DNA of 64,000 nucleotides, from assembly GCA_963729195.1 (NCBI GenBank), contig CAVSNF010000019.1:372001-436000 (forward strand), read 5' to 3'. The notes below the pieces were generated by a model. It did no database searches. It was not told the DNA's origin and saw only the letters and a program-made list of their open reading frames with translations. This document shows positions 9,322-17,973 of the stretch, piece after piece. The DNA is from CAVPTL01 sp963729195. GTDB taxonomy: Bacteria > Actinomycetota > Thermoleophilia > Gaiellales > JAICJC01. The first letter of the stretch is position 1; each line of letters starts with the position of its first letter. The translations under genes and the position numbers were made by a program.

Positions 9322-9335
9322 GCCGACGGAGGTGC

Positions 9336-10436
9336 ATGGTGAGGGACCAGAGCGGCAATTACCTGGCGGTGATCAAGGTCGTAGGCGTGGGCGGCGGCGG
9401 TACCAATGCCGTCAACCGGATGGTTGACGCCGGCCTACGCGGAGTCGAGTTCATCGCCGTCAACACGGACGCGCAGGCGCTTTTGATGTGCGACGCCGAC
9501 GTGCGGATTCACATCGGGTCGAAGATCACCCGAGGCCTGGGCGCGGGTGCCGACCCGACCATCGGGCAAGAGGCGGCATTGGAAAGCCGCGACGAATTGA
9601 AGGAGGCCCTGAAAGGGGCCGACATGGTGTTCGTCACCGCCGGCAAGGGTGGCGGAACGGGCACAGGCGCGGCGCCGGTGATCGCCGAGATCGCCCGCGA
9701 GCTGGGGGCGCTGACGGTCGGTGTGGTCACCCGCCCGTTCGGGTTCGAGGGACGCAAGCGAGCCGATCAGGCCGACGGCGGCATCAAGCAGCTGCGCGAC
9801 AAGGTCGACACGCTGATCATCATCCCCAACGATCGCCTGCTCCAGGTGGTCGAGAAGCGCACGTCGATCGTCGATGCCTTCCGGATCGCCGATGACGTGC
9901 TGCGCCAGGGTGTGCAGGGCATCACCGACCTGATTACGGTGCCCGGCCTGATCAACCTCGACTTCGCCGACGTACGCACGATCATGCGTCAGGCCGGTTC
10001 GGCGCTGATGGGGATCGGCGTGGCCAGCGGCGAGAACCGTGCGGCAGAGGCCGCCAAGGCGGCCATCTCCTCGCCGCTGCTCGAGGCATCGGTGGAGGGC
10101 GCCACCGGCATTCTGCTGAATATCACCGGCGGCAGCGACCTCGGCCTGTTCGAGGTCAACGAGGCCGCCGAGATCATCGGCTCGGCTTCCGACGGCGACG
10201 CGAACATCATCTTCGGCGCTGTCATCGACGAGGCCATGGGAGACCAGATCCGGGTGACCGTGATTGCCACGGGCTTCGACCGCCGCTCGATCGAGCGGCC
10301 CGCCTCGGTGTTCGCGGGTGCGCCTCGCGAGCGCGAGCGCCCGCCGGCGTTCGAGCGCTCGACGCTGGCGGAGGAGCGGGAGCAGACGATCCCTCCCGAC
10401 GCGCTCGAGATCCCCAGTTTCCTGCAGGAAGACTGA
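9336..10436 (+). CDS. ftsZ: Cell division GTPase FtsZ
   Basis: 366 residues, intact. FtsZ polymerises with GTP into the cytokinetic ring at mid-cell. The N-terminal GTPase domain begins IKVVGVGGGGTNAVNRM, the tubulin signature GGGTGTG lies near residue 107, and the T7 loop NLDFADVRTIM near 205 supplies residues for GTP hydrolysis. The variable linker is short and the end EIPSFLQED is the typical partner-binding peptide. A strong ribosome site GGAGG sits 4 bases before ATG 9336. It is followed by a terminator, so it forms a single-gene unit from its own promoter. Confidence 0.98.
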   Translation: MVRDQSGNYLAVIKVVGVGGGGTNAVNRMVDAGLRGVEFIAVNTDAQALLMCDADVRIHIGSKITRGLGAGADPTIGQEAALESRDELKEALKGADMVFVTAGKGGGTGTGAAPVIAEIARELGALTVGVVTRPFGFEGRKRADQADGGIKQLRDKVDTLIIIPNDRLLQVVEKRTSIVDAFRIADDVLRQGVQGITDLITVPGLINLDFADVRTIMRQAGSALMGIGVASGENRAAEAAKAAISSPLLEASVEGATGILLNITGGSDLGLFEVNEAAEIIGSASDGDANIIFGAVIDEAMGDQIRVTVIATGFDRRSIERPASVFAGAPRERERPPAFERSTLAEEREQTIPPDALEIPSFLQED

Positions 10437-10442
10437 CCTCGA

Positions 10443-10470
10443 GGAAGGGCCACCTGCGGGTGGCCCTTCC
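10443..10470 (+). terminator. Terminator hairpin after ftsZ
   Basis: GGAAGGGCCACC (10443-10454) and GGTGGCCCTTCC (10459-10470) form a perfect 12-bp stem with a TGCG loop, 6 bases after the ftsZ stop. There is no T-run after it, which is common for high-GC Gram-positive terminators. Confidence 0.8.
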
Positions 10471-10486
10471 GGTAGGGGTCATCATC

Positions 10487-10492
10487 TAGACT
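10487..10492 (+). promoter_or_regulatory. Probable -10 box (TAGACT) of the gcv operon
   Basis: TAGACT ends 12 bases before the gcvT ATG at 10505. The same hexamer occurs in front of several other units in the window (15483, 36488, 50826 and, on the minus strand, 27078-27083). A start site 6-7 bases downstream leaves almost no leader, so no glycine riboswitch fits here. Confidence 0.5.
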
Positions 10493-10504
10493 CATCCCTC
10501 GCAC

Positions 10505-11575
10505 ATGCCGACGGATGGCCTACTGCGTACGCCGCTCTACGACTGCCACATTGAGGCGGGCGCGCGATTCGTCCCGTTTGCCGGCTACGAGATGCCGGTT
10601 CAGTACCAGGGCGTGATCCCCGAGCATCTGGCGGTGCGATCGTCAGCCGGGATCTTTGACGTTTCCCACATGGGCCGGCTGGATGTCCGCGGGCCCGGCG
10701 TGCTGCGAGTTCTTGGAGGGCGTGCTGAGCAACCAGCTCGACCGGATCGGCTCGGGCCGAGCCCAGTACACGCTGCTGCTGAACGAGCGTGGCTGCCCGA
10801 TCGACGACCTGATCGCCTACCGGTTCGACGACCAGCACGTGATGCTGGTGGTGAACGCGTCGCGCCTGGAGGCTGACCGTGCCTGGCTCGACCGGCAACT
10901 GCCCGACAGCGGGCGTCACGATCGTGGATCGCACCCGCGATACCGCCATGGTCGCGCTGCAGGGGCCGCTCGCCCTCAGCCTGGTGGGGCTGCCGGTGAG
11001 CGATCCGTTCGCATTCGCCGAAGGCGTGGTGTGCGGTGTCGATGCGCTGGTCGCTCGCACCGGATACACGGGCGAGCCGGGCGTGGAGTTGATCGTGGCT
11101 GCCGAGCGATGCCGTGGAGCTGTGGGATGGGCTGCTGGCGGCCGGGGCAGAGCCGATCGGACTCGGCGCCCGCGACACGCTGCGGCTGGAGATGTGTTAC
11201 CCGCTCTACGGCAACGACCTGACCGAGCAACACACGGCGCTCGAGGCGGGGCTGGGATGGGCGTGTGCGCTCGACACAAAACCGTTCATCGGCGCCGAGG
11301 CGCTGCGGGAACAGCGTGACGCCGGGGACTTCAGCCGGCTGGTGCCCTTCACCATCACCGGGCGCGGCATCCCGCGGCCGGGCATGGCGGTGATCGGCGG
11401 CGGGGAGGTCACCAGCGGGACGATGTCGCCGTCGCTCGAGATCGGCATCGGAATGGCCTACCTGCCGTCCGAACGAGCCGCCGTTGGCAGCGAGATCGTG
11501 ATCGACGTGCGCGGTCGCGAGGTCCCCGCGGTCGTCGCCAAGAAGCCGCTCTACAAAAAGGAGATCCGAGCATGA
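10505..11575 (+). CDS. gcvT: Aminomethyltransferase, glycine cleavage T protein (frameshifted)
   Basis: T protein transfers the methylene group from aminomethyl-lipoyl H protein to tetrahydrofolate and releases ammonia. The product is spread over four frames. It begins LRTPLYDCHIEAGARFVPFAGYEMPVQY-like sequence, then CEFLEGVLSNQ after a shift near 10700, GVTIVDRTRDTAMVALQGP after one near 10905, and the C-terminal part LGARDTLRLEMCYPLYGND after one near 11105. Each step needs removal of one base. Domain order and total length fit GcvT, so I infer an intact gene. ATGA overlap with gcvH. Confidence 0.9.
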
Positions 11576-11964
11576 CCGACGAGGTGTACCCCGACCATCT
11601 GCGCTACCACGAGGCTCACGACTGGGTCGACAGCGACGGTGAGATCGCGACCTTCGGCATCACCTGGTATGCGCAGGACACGCTGGGCGAGGTCGTGTAC
11701 GTGAGCCAGCCCGAGGTGGGGGCAAAGGTGACGAAGGACAGCGAGTACGGTGAGCTGGAGTCGACCAAGGCGGTGTCGGCGCTGATCTCGCCGCTCTCGG
11801 GCGAGGTGGTCGAGGTCAACGACGCGCTGGAAGGCTCGGAGAACACGATCAACGACGAGCCCTACGGCGACGGCTGGTTGATCAAGGTGCGTATGAGTGA
11901 TCCCGGAGAGCTCGACACCCTGCTCGACGCGGCTGCCTACAAGGCGCTGGTGGACAGCCTGTGA
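11572..11964 (+). CDS. gcvH: Glycine cleavage H protein
   Basis: 130 residues, intact. H protein carries the lipoyl arm that shuttles the aminomethyl group between the P, T and L proteins. The lipoylated lysine is in ELESTKAVSALISP at about residue 64, in the classic ESTKA context, and NDEPYGDGWL near 95 is also a family signature. It overlaps gcvT and gcvPA by ATGA/GTGA, forming a tightly packed operon. No lipoamide dehydrogenase (L protein) is encoded nearby. Confidence 0.97.
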   Translation: MTDEVYPDHLRYHEAHDWVDSDGEIATFGITWYAQDTLGEVVYVSQPEVGAKVTKDSEYGELESTKAVSALISPLSGEVVEVNDALEGSENTINDEPYGDGWLIKVRMSDPGELDTLLDAAAYKALVDSL

Positions 11965-13290
11965 GCTTCGTCTCGCTGACCGACTCCGACCTGGAGCGCA
12001 TGCTGCAGACGATCGGGGTGGATTCGGTCGAGGCGCTGTTCGCAGATCTCCCCGAGGACCTCAGGCTGCGGCGCGATCTCGACGTCGGCCCCGCACTCTC
12101 GGAGCTCGAGCTGGTGCAGCATCTCACCGAACTGTCGTCACGAAACGTGCACACCGGGGTGGAGCTGTCGTTTCTCGGCGCCGGCATCTACGACCACTAC
12201 GTGCCGGCGGTGGTCGATGCCGTCGTCCAGCGCGGGGAGATTCTGACGGCGTACACCCCGTATCAGCCCGAGATGAGCCAGGGCACGCTGCAGGCGATCT
12301 TCGAGTATCAGACGGCGATCTGCGAGCTCACCGGCATGGATGTCTCCAACGCATCGGGCTACGACGGCACCACGGTCGCCGCGGATGCCTGCCTGATCGC
12401 CCGCCAGGCCACCGGACGGCGACAAGATCGTCGTGACCGAGACGCTCAACCCCCAGGTGCGCGAGGTGGTGCGGACGTTCGCGCCCGGATTTGGGATGGA
12501 GGTCGTCGAGATTCCTCACACAGGTGGCGTCACCGAACCGGCCGCCGTGGCCGAAGCCGCGACCGACGCCGCCTGCGTGATCTTCGCCCAGCCCAACTTC
12601 TTCGGCTGCCTGGAACCCGCTGCCGATCTGGCCGCCGCGGCCAACGACGCCGGCGCGGTGTCGGTTGCCCACGTCGACCTGATGACCCTGGGGATTCTGG
12701 AGGCGCCGGGAGAATACGGGTGTCAGCTTGCGATCGGCGAGGGCCAGTCGGCGGGCAATCCACTGTCCTACGGCGGCCCCCACTACGGGTTCGTCGCGTC
12801 CAAGATGGATCACGTGCGCCGGCTGCCCGGGCGGATCGTGGGCCAGACCGTGGATAGCGTGGGCCGCCGCGGCTACGTGCTGACGCTGCAGACCCGTGAA
12901 CAGCACATCCGCCGGGAGAAGGCCACCTCCAACATCACCACCAACCAGACGCTGCTTGCGATCTGTGGGCTCGTGTATCTCTCCTGGCTGGGGCCCCAAG
13001 GGCTGCGCGACGTTGGGCAGGCATGCCTTTCACTGTCGGAGTACGCCAAGGCCACGATCGGCCTGGAGCCGGTGTTCGACCATCCCACGGTCAAGGAGTT
13101 CGCGGTGCGCACCAGCCGGCCGGCGGCCGAGGTGGTGGCTGCAGCCCGAAAGCTCGGCGTCCATCCCGGCTACGCGGTCGGTGCCGAGTATCCCGGCATG
13201 GACGACGTGCTGCTGGTGGCGGTCACCGAGCAGCGCACCCGGGCGGACATCGACCGGCTGGCGCAGGTGCTGTCTGAGGTGGGCGCATGA
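11961..13290 (+). CDS. gcvPA: Glycine dehydrogenase (decarboxylating) subunit 1 (frameshifted)
   Basis: This is the N-terminal half of the two-subunit P protein, which decarboxylates glycine and loads the aminomethyl group onto lipoyl-GcvH. The first part includes LTAYTPYQPEMSQGTLQ and NASGYDGTT. One extra base near 12414 leads to the second frame, with NPLSYGGPHYGF and EKATSNITTNQ, ending at 13290. Subunit 1 lacks the PLP lysine, which is in gcvPB. It overlaps gcvH at the start and gcvPB by ATGA at the end. Confidence 0.93.
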
Positions 13291-14735
13291 AGCTGATCTA
13301 CGAACGCTCCCAGACGGGTCGCCGAGCTTCCTCGATTCCCCACCCCGACGTCCCTCGGGCCGAGCTCCCGGCCGAGTACGCCCGCGCCCGGCCCCCGCGC
13401 CTGGCGGAGCTGGCGGAGCCCGAGCTGGTGCGGCATTTCACCGAGCTCTCGACCCGCACCTTCGGCATCGACACCGGCTTCTATCCGCTGGGCTCGTGCA
13501 CGATGAAGCACAACCCGCGGGTCAGCGAGCGGCTGGTGAACCTCCCCGGCTTCCGCGATCTCCATCCCCATCAATCCGATGACGGCGCCCAGGGCGCGCT
13601 GGAGTTGATGTGGCGGCTGGAGCGGATGCTGGCAGACGTGGTCGGGCTGGACGCCGTGTCGCTGCAGCCCGCTGCGGGGTCGCAGGGCGAGCTCACCGGG
13701 CTCACCATCATGCGCGCGCACTTCATCGAGCGTGGGGAGGACGACATCCGCCGCGAGGTCGTGATTCCCGACACCGCCCACGGCACCAATCCCGCCAGCG
13801 TCGCCATGGCGGGCTACACGCTGGTGCACGTCAAGACCGACGACCGCGGCAACATCGACATCGACGATCTGCGGACGGTGGTGGGGCCGCAGACCGCCGG
13901 ACTGATGTTGACCAACCCCTCGACGCTGGGGCTGTTCGAGGAGAACATCACCGAGATCGCCGACATCTTCCACTCGGCCGGGGCGCTGCTGTACTACGAC
14001 GGCGCCAACCTGAATGCGGTGTGCGGCATCTCCCGGCCCGGCGACATGGGCTTCGACATCCTGCACTTCAATCTGCACAAGACGTTCGCCCAGCCCCACG
14101 GAGGCGGCGGCCCGGGCGGCGGCCCGGTGGCGGTGCGAGAGATGCTGGCGCAGTACCTGCCGACCCCCGTGATCGGCTACCGCGACGGCCACTACTTCCG
14201 CGACTGGGATCGGCCCAAGTCGATCGGCAAGGTGCGGGGGTTCTGCGGTCCGTTTGGGGTGTTCGTTCGCTCCTACGCGTTCATGCGGATGTGGGGCCCA
14301 GGCCTGCGCGAGATGTCCGAGATCGCCGTGCTGAATGCCAACTACATCCTCGCCCGGTTGCGCGATGCCTACGACCTTCCGGTCGACCGAACCTGCATGC
14401 ACGAGTTCGTGATCTCGGCCCGCGGGCTCAAGCGCGAGTACGGCATCACCGCCCTGGACGTGGCCAAGCGGCTGATGGACTACGGATTCCATCCGCCGAC
14501 GGTGTACTTCCCGCTGATCGTGCCCGAGGCGTTGATGATCGAGCCGACCGAGACCGAGGCGGTCGAGACGCTGGACGCGTTTTGTGACGCGATGCTGAAG
14601 ATCGTCGAGGAGGCGGCGACCGATCCCCAGATCCTCAAGAGCGCGCCGCACACCCGACCGGTGACCCGGCTGGACGAGGCGGCCGCGGCCAAGCGGCTGA
14701 TCGTGCGCCACGGCTTCGACGAATCGTCTGAATGA
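13287..14735 (+). CDS. gcvPB: Glycine dehydrogenase (decarboxylating) subunit 2
   Basis: 482 residues, intact. This subunit contains the pyridoxal phosphate site of the P protein; the Schiff-base lysine is in FNLHKTFAQPHGGGGP at about residue 270. Other marks are PLGSCTMKHNP near 70 and PDTAHGTNPASVAM near 160. It pairs with gcvPA to form the functional decarboxylase, as in many Gram-positive bacteria and archaea. Overlap with the HAD gene at ATGA indicates that the latter is co-transcribed. Confidence 0.97.
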   Translation: MKLIYERSQTGRRASSIPHPDVPRAELPAEYARARPPRLAELAEPELVRHFTELSTRTFGIDTGFYPLGSCTMKHNPRVSERLVNLPGFRDLHPHQSDDGAQGALELMWRLERMLADVVGLDAVSLQPAAGSQGELTGLTIMRAHFIERGEDDIRREVVIPDTAHGTNPASVAMAGYTLVHVKTDDRGNIDIDDLRTVVGPQTAGLMLTNPSTLGLFEENITEIADIFHSAGALLYYDGANLNAVCGISRPGDMGFDILHFNLHKTFAQPHGGGGPGGGPVAVREMLAQYLPTPVIGYRDGHYFRDWDRPKSIGKVRGFCGPFGVFVRSYAFMRMWGPGLREMSEIAVLNANYILARLRDAYDLPVDRTCMHEFVISARGLKREYGITALDVAKRLMDYGFHPPTVYFPLIVPEALMIEPTETEAVETLDAFCDAMLKIVEEAATDPQILKSAPHTRPVTRLDEAAAAKRLIVRHGFDESSE

Positions 14736-15485
14736 CCGCGTTCCAGGGTGTCCTGTTCGACTATGGCCACACGCTGGTGGACATCCGCTGGGGGCAGGAC
14801 ACGCTGATCGAAGGCCAGCGTCAGCTGCTGGCCGCGTTGGCGGCGCCGCCGGAGGCTCTCGAGCGGTTCCACGCCGACACCAACGAGTTGCTCGCGGAGG
14901 CCGAGCGGAGCGCGGTCGACCACACCGAGATCGACTACATGGCGGTCACCCGCACGGCGCTGGCGCGTCTGGGCATCGAGCCGCGCGACGACGTGTTGGA
15001 GCACGCCATGCGCGTGCAGATCCGGGCGTGGGACAGCGTCCGGTTCCTGCATCCCGACGCGTACGAGCTGCTCGACACCCTGCGGGGGATGGGGCTGAAG
15101 ATCGGGTACGTGTCCAACACGCTCGACCCGCCCCACATACTGCTCGAGGTGATGGAGGACGAGCACATGCTCACCAGGGCCGACGCGATCGTGCTGTCAT
15201 CGGAGCTGGGCTACCGCAAACCGTCTCCGTTGATCTATCAGGCCGCCACCCAGGCCCTCGAGTTGGATCCGCGCTCGGACGCTGTTCGTCGGCGATCGGG
15301 TGCTCGAGGATGTGGTCGGCCCCAAACGGGCCGGCATGACCGCAGTGCTGGCCGAGTGGTTCCGCGATGACGAGGGCGATCACACGCTGGCCGACCACCG
15401 CGCGAAGCACCCGCTGGAGCTGCTCGCGATCGTCTGCCGCAGGCCTTCCCGGCGCCCCGTAGACCAGCGCCGACCTCCCCGGTAG
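14732..15485 (+). CDS. HAD-superfamily hydrolase (frameshifted)
   Basis: Haloacid dehalogenase-type phosphatase of unknown substrate. Motif I is FDYGHTLVD: the nucleophile Asp is present, but the usual second Asp of DxD is replaced by His. Motif II is GYVSNT near residue 125 and motif III LGYRKPSPLIY near 155. After an extra base near 15278, motif IV reads LFVGDRVLEDVVGPKRAGM. An intact HAD fold of about 250 residues results, ending at 15485. It is the last gene of the gcv operon; a link to glycine metabolism is only positional. Confidence 0.8.
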
Positions 15486-15488
15486 ACT
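15483..15488 (+). promoter_or_regulatory. Probable -10 box (TAGACT), leaderless arrangement
   Basis: TAGACT ends 8 bases before ATG 15497, which would place the start of transcription at or next to the start codon. It overlaps the end of the HAD gene. No ribosome site is visible before 15497, which fits leaderless translation. Confidence 0.55.
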
Positions 15489-15496
15489 GAGCGCAG

Positions 15497-15895
15497 ATGA
15501 GGAGCTTGCCACAGCTACCACCGGAGGCCCCGGCCGCTGAAGCCGCCGAATGTCGCGGCTGCGGGGTCGTCTGCCAGAAGGTGATCTATCCGTCCGAGTG
15601 CCTGGCTCGCTCCTGCCCGTTCCTGTACGCCCACGAGGCGTTCGGCCGCACCTACGTCGGCTGCACCCACAAGATCTTCACCACCGAGCTCGACCTGGCG
15701 GTGCTGCGGCGCGCGTCTCGCCGGCGAAGCGGGTTCGGGGCGGTGCTGGCGGCTCGCCAGCCGCTTCCGGTGTGTCCGGCTGCGGTGGAGCGGAACTACG
15801 AGGATCGCGAGGATCCGCTGGGGTGCATCAACCCCGAGTTCCACGAGCTGCCCGCCTCCCAGCCGGCGATCCGCGTGATCGTCGGCGATTCCTGA
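15497..15895 (+). CDS. Cysteine-rich protein of unknown function
   Basis: 132 residues; I do not recognise a named family. It contains eight cysteines: CRGCGVVC and CLARSC in the first third, one in VGCTHKIF, one in PVCPA and one in LGCINPEF. The N-terminal spacing resembles metal or iron-sulphur binding knuckles, but no standard zinc-finger pattern fits exactly. There is no signal peptide or membrane helix. It is the only gene of its unit, apparently leaderless, and its stop is 3 bases from the stop of the facing SDR gene. Base composition matches its neighbours, so it is probably native. Confidence 0.75.
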   Translation: MRSLPQLPPEAPAAEAAECRGCGVVCQKVIYPSECLARSCPFLYAHEAFGRTYVGCTHKIFTTELDLAVLRRASRRRSGFGAVLAARQPLPVCPAAVERNYEDREDPLGCINPEFHELPASQPAIRVIVGDS

Positions 15896-15898
15896 GAC

Positions 15899-16628
15899 TC
15901 AGGGTCGGTCTTCGGGCAGCATGCCGACGTCGACCACCGACGCCCCGCCGTCGATGGTCAGCATCGCCCCGGTGATGTACGAGGCCTCGGCGGAGGCCAG
16001 GAACGCCACCGCCGCGGCCACCTCATCGCCGGTGCCGGGGCGCCTCAGCGGTGTGTACCGGGTCGCCCGCTGGTAGCCGCGTTCCGGATCGGGATCGAAC
16101 ATCAACATCGACTCATCCGCCATCGGAGTGCGAATCCAGCCGGGGCACACCGCGTTGACCCGCACCCCGTGGGGGCCGAGCCGAACCGCCAGTGACCGCG
16201 TGAGCTGCAGCAGGCCGGCCTTGGAGACCCCGTATTGGCTGTTGCGGGAGTGGGCCCGGATCGCTCCCATCGACGCGACGTTCACGACCGCGCCGCGACG
16301 CGCACACAACCCGTCGGTGGCGAGCTCGGCCAGCCAGTGGGCGCCGGTGAGGTTGATCGCGAGCGTCCGCTCCCAGTCCGCGTCGCCGACGCCGGCGTTG
16401 TTGATCAGGATGTCCAGCGGGCCGCACTCGGCGATCGCCCTGACTGCAGTCATCGTGCACGCTCACATCTCCGACGATGGTGTTGTCGGAGACTTCCAGC
16501 AGAGCCTCCCGCCGGCGGCCCATCACCCACACCTCGGCGCCGTCGCTCGCCAGCCGCCGGGCGATCGCCGCGCCGATGCCGCTACCGCCGCCCGTGACCA
16601 GCGCTCTGGCTCCCTCGAAATCCGCCAT
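15899..16628 (-). CDS. Short-chain dehydrogenase/reductase (frameshifted)
   Basis: Classical SDR oxidoreductase of about 240 residues using NAD(P). The N-terminal part (start 16628) has the nucleotide motif TGGGSGIGAAIARRLA. After one extra base near 16455 the rest reads DILINNAGVGD, then the catalytic region with Ser before the YGVSK motif (Tyr and Lys), and the C-terminal ITGAMLTIDGG. The substrate cannot be predicted from sequence. It is convergent with the Cys-rich gene and 18 bases downstream of the GGQ-protein gene on the same strand. Confidence 0.88.
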
Positions 16629-16646
16629 CTGCGACCTGACGCTACC

Positions 16647-17075
16647 TCATCCGTCGTCGCTCGAGGGCGGCTGTCGCTCGCGCTTGCGGGTGGCGTCGCG
16701 CTTCTTGGCACGAAGCCTGGCTTCCGAGGCGCTGCGGGTGGGCTTGGTGGGACGGCGAGGTGGCGGCGGTGGTTTCAGCGCCGCCCGCATGGTGTCCGCA
16801 AATCGCTCGGTCGCCAGCGCCCGGTTGCGCGCCTGGCTGCGCTCGTCGGAGGCGACGATCCGCAGCTTGCCTTCGCTGTCCAGGCGCGATCGCAGTCGTC
16901 GCCGGGCCCGCGCCTTCTCGGCCGCGGTCAGCGTGGGGCTGTGCTCCAGATCGAAGGTCAGCTCCACCCGGGTCGACGAGGTGTTGACGTGCTGGCCACC
17001 GGGGCCGCCGCTGCGGGTGTAGCGATAGCTGAGCTCGCCGCCGGGAAGCGGCCGAGATGCGCCGATGTCATGCAC
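16647..17075 (-). CDS. arfB: Peptidyl-tRNA hydrolase of the ArfB/YaeJ class (GGQ protein)
   Basis: 142 residues from GTG 17075, the expected size for ArfB. The frame continues upstream, but that part lies in nfo. The release-factor-like GGQ motif is in SGGPGGQHVNTSSTRVEL near residue 25. The protein ends in a long basic tail (KPTRSASEARLRAKKRD to the C terminus), which in ArfB enters the mRNA channel of stalled ribosomes. The family rescues non-stop ribosomes by hydrolysing peptidyl-tRNA. The start overlaps the end of nfo by 8 bases, so the two genes are coupled. Confidence 0.92.
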   Translation of the reverse strand: MHDIGASRPLPGGELSYRYTRSGGPGGQHVNTSSTRVELTFDLEHSPTLTAAEKARARRRLRSRLDSEGKLRIVASDERSQARNRALATERFADTMRAALKPPPPPRRPTKPTRSASEARLRAKKRDATRKRERQPPSSDDG

Positions 17076-17940
17076 GACGGGCCCACCGGCGCACGCCGTT
17101 TCGATGTAGCCGCCGGATCGCGGCCATCTGCTCGGCGTCCGGCCCGTCACCTGCCCCCGCGGTCTCCATCACCGCCGGCTGATGCTGCAGCCGGGGGTGG
17201 CCCAGGATGGTGGCCATGCCCGCGCCGATCAGGCCGGCACCGACATTGGCGTGGCGGTCGCGGTTGGAGCCCAGCGGCATGGCCGAGTCGTTCACGTGCA
17301 GGCAGGCGAGCCGCTCCAGCCCGAAGCGGTCATCGGCCTCGCTCAGGAGGTCGTCCACGCGTGCGGGATCGGTGATGTCCACGCCGGATGCGTACAGGTG
17401 GCAGGTATCCAGGCACACACCCACAGATTTCGTCCCGCCGAGCGCGTCGATCACCTGCTGCAGCTCCTCGAGTGTGACTCCCATGGTGCCGCCGGTGCCT
17501 GCCGAGTTCTCGATCAGAAGCCGGGTGCGGGTGCCACTGGGCGCAGTCTCGAGCACGGTCTCGATCGCTTTGACGGTGCGCGGCAGCGCTCGGCCAAAGC
17601 CCTTGCCGAGATGGCTTCCCAGGTGAAACACGACCCCGTCGGCGTCGATCATGTGAGCTGTGGCGAGCGTGTCGGAGAGCGCCTGAATCGACTTTCGCCG
17701 GATCACCCGGTCGGAGGTGCCGAGGTTGATCAGGTAGGTGGCGTGGCACACCACACTCGCCAACCTGGCCTGCGAGCGGCGCTCGCGAAAGCGCGCGGCC
17801 ACCTCCGGGTTGGGATCGGGGTGCTTCCACATACGCGGGCTCTGGGTGAAGATCTGCAGGGCGGTCGCGTGCAGATCCTGCGCCCGCCCCACTGCGGTGT
17901 CGAGGCCGCCGGCGGTTGAGAGATGGCCTCCGAAGTGCAT
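17068..17940 (-). CDS. nfo: Deoxyribonuclease IV (AP endonuclease)
   Basis: 290 residues, intact. Endonuclease IV cuts 5' of abasic sites and uses a trinuclear zinc centre. MHFGGHLSTAGG opens the TIM barrel. The metal ligands appear in FHLGSHLG, LLIENSAG, VGVCLDTCHLYASG, CLHVNDSAMPLGSNRDRHANVG-type segments and near VMETAG at the end. The start ATG 17940 is preceded at 6 bases by TACGAT, a probable -10 box, suggesting a leaderless transcript. It is divergent from gltX with only 33 bases between the starts and overlaps arfB downstream. Confidence 0.96.
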   Translation of the reverse strand: MHFGGHLSTAGGLDTAVGRAQDLHATALQIFTQSPRMWKHPDPNPEVAARFRERRSQARLASVVCHATYLINLGTSDRVIRRKSIQALSDTLATAHMIDADGVVFHLGSHLGKGFGRALPRTVKAIETVLETAPSGTRTRLLIENSAGTGGTMGVTLEELQQVIDALGGTKSVGVCLDTCHLYASGVDITDPARVDDLLSEADDRFGLERLACLHVNDSAMPLGSNRDRHANVGAGLIGAGMATILGHPRLQHQPAVMETAGAGDGPDAEQMAAIRRLHRNGVRRWARRA

Positions 17941-17946
17941 CGCGGC

Positions 17947-17967
17947 ATCGTACCGGCGCCGTATCGT
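17947..17967. promoter_or_regulatory. Back-to-back promoters of nfo and gltX
   Basis: On the minus strand TACGAT (17952-17947) ends 6 bases before the nfo ATG. On the plus strand TATCGT (17962-17967) ends 6 bases before the gltX GTG at 17974. Both spacings fit leaderless starts. The two polymerase footprints must overlap, so the genes probably compete for this 33-base spacer. Confidence 0.5.
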
Positions 17968-17973
17968 GCGTCC

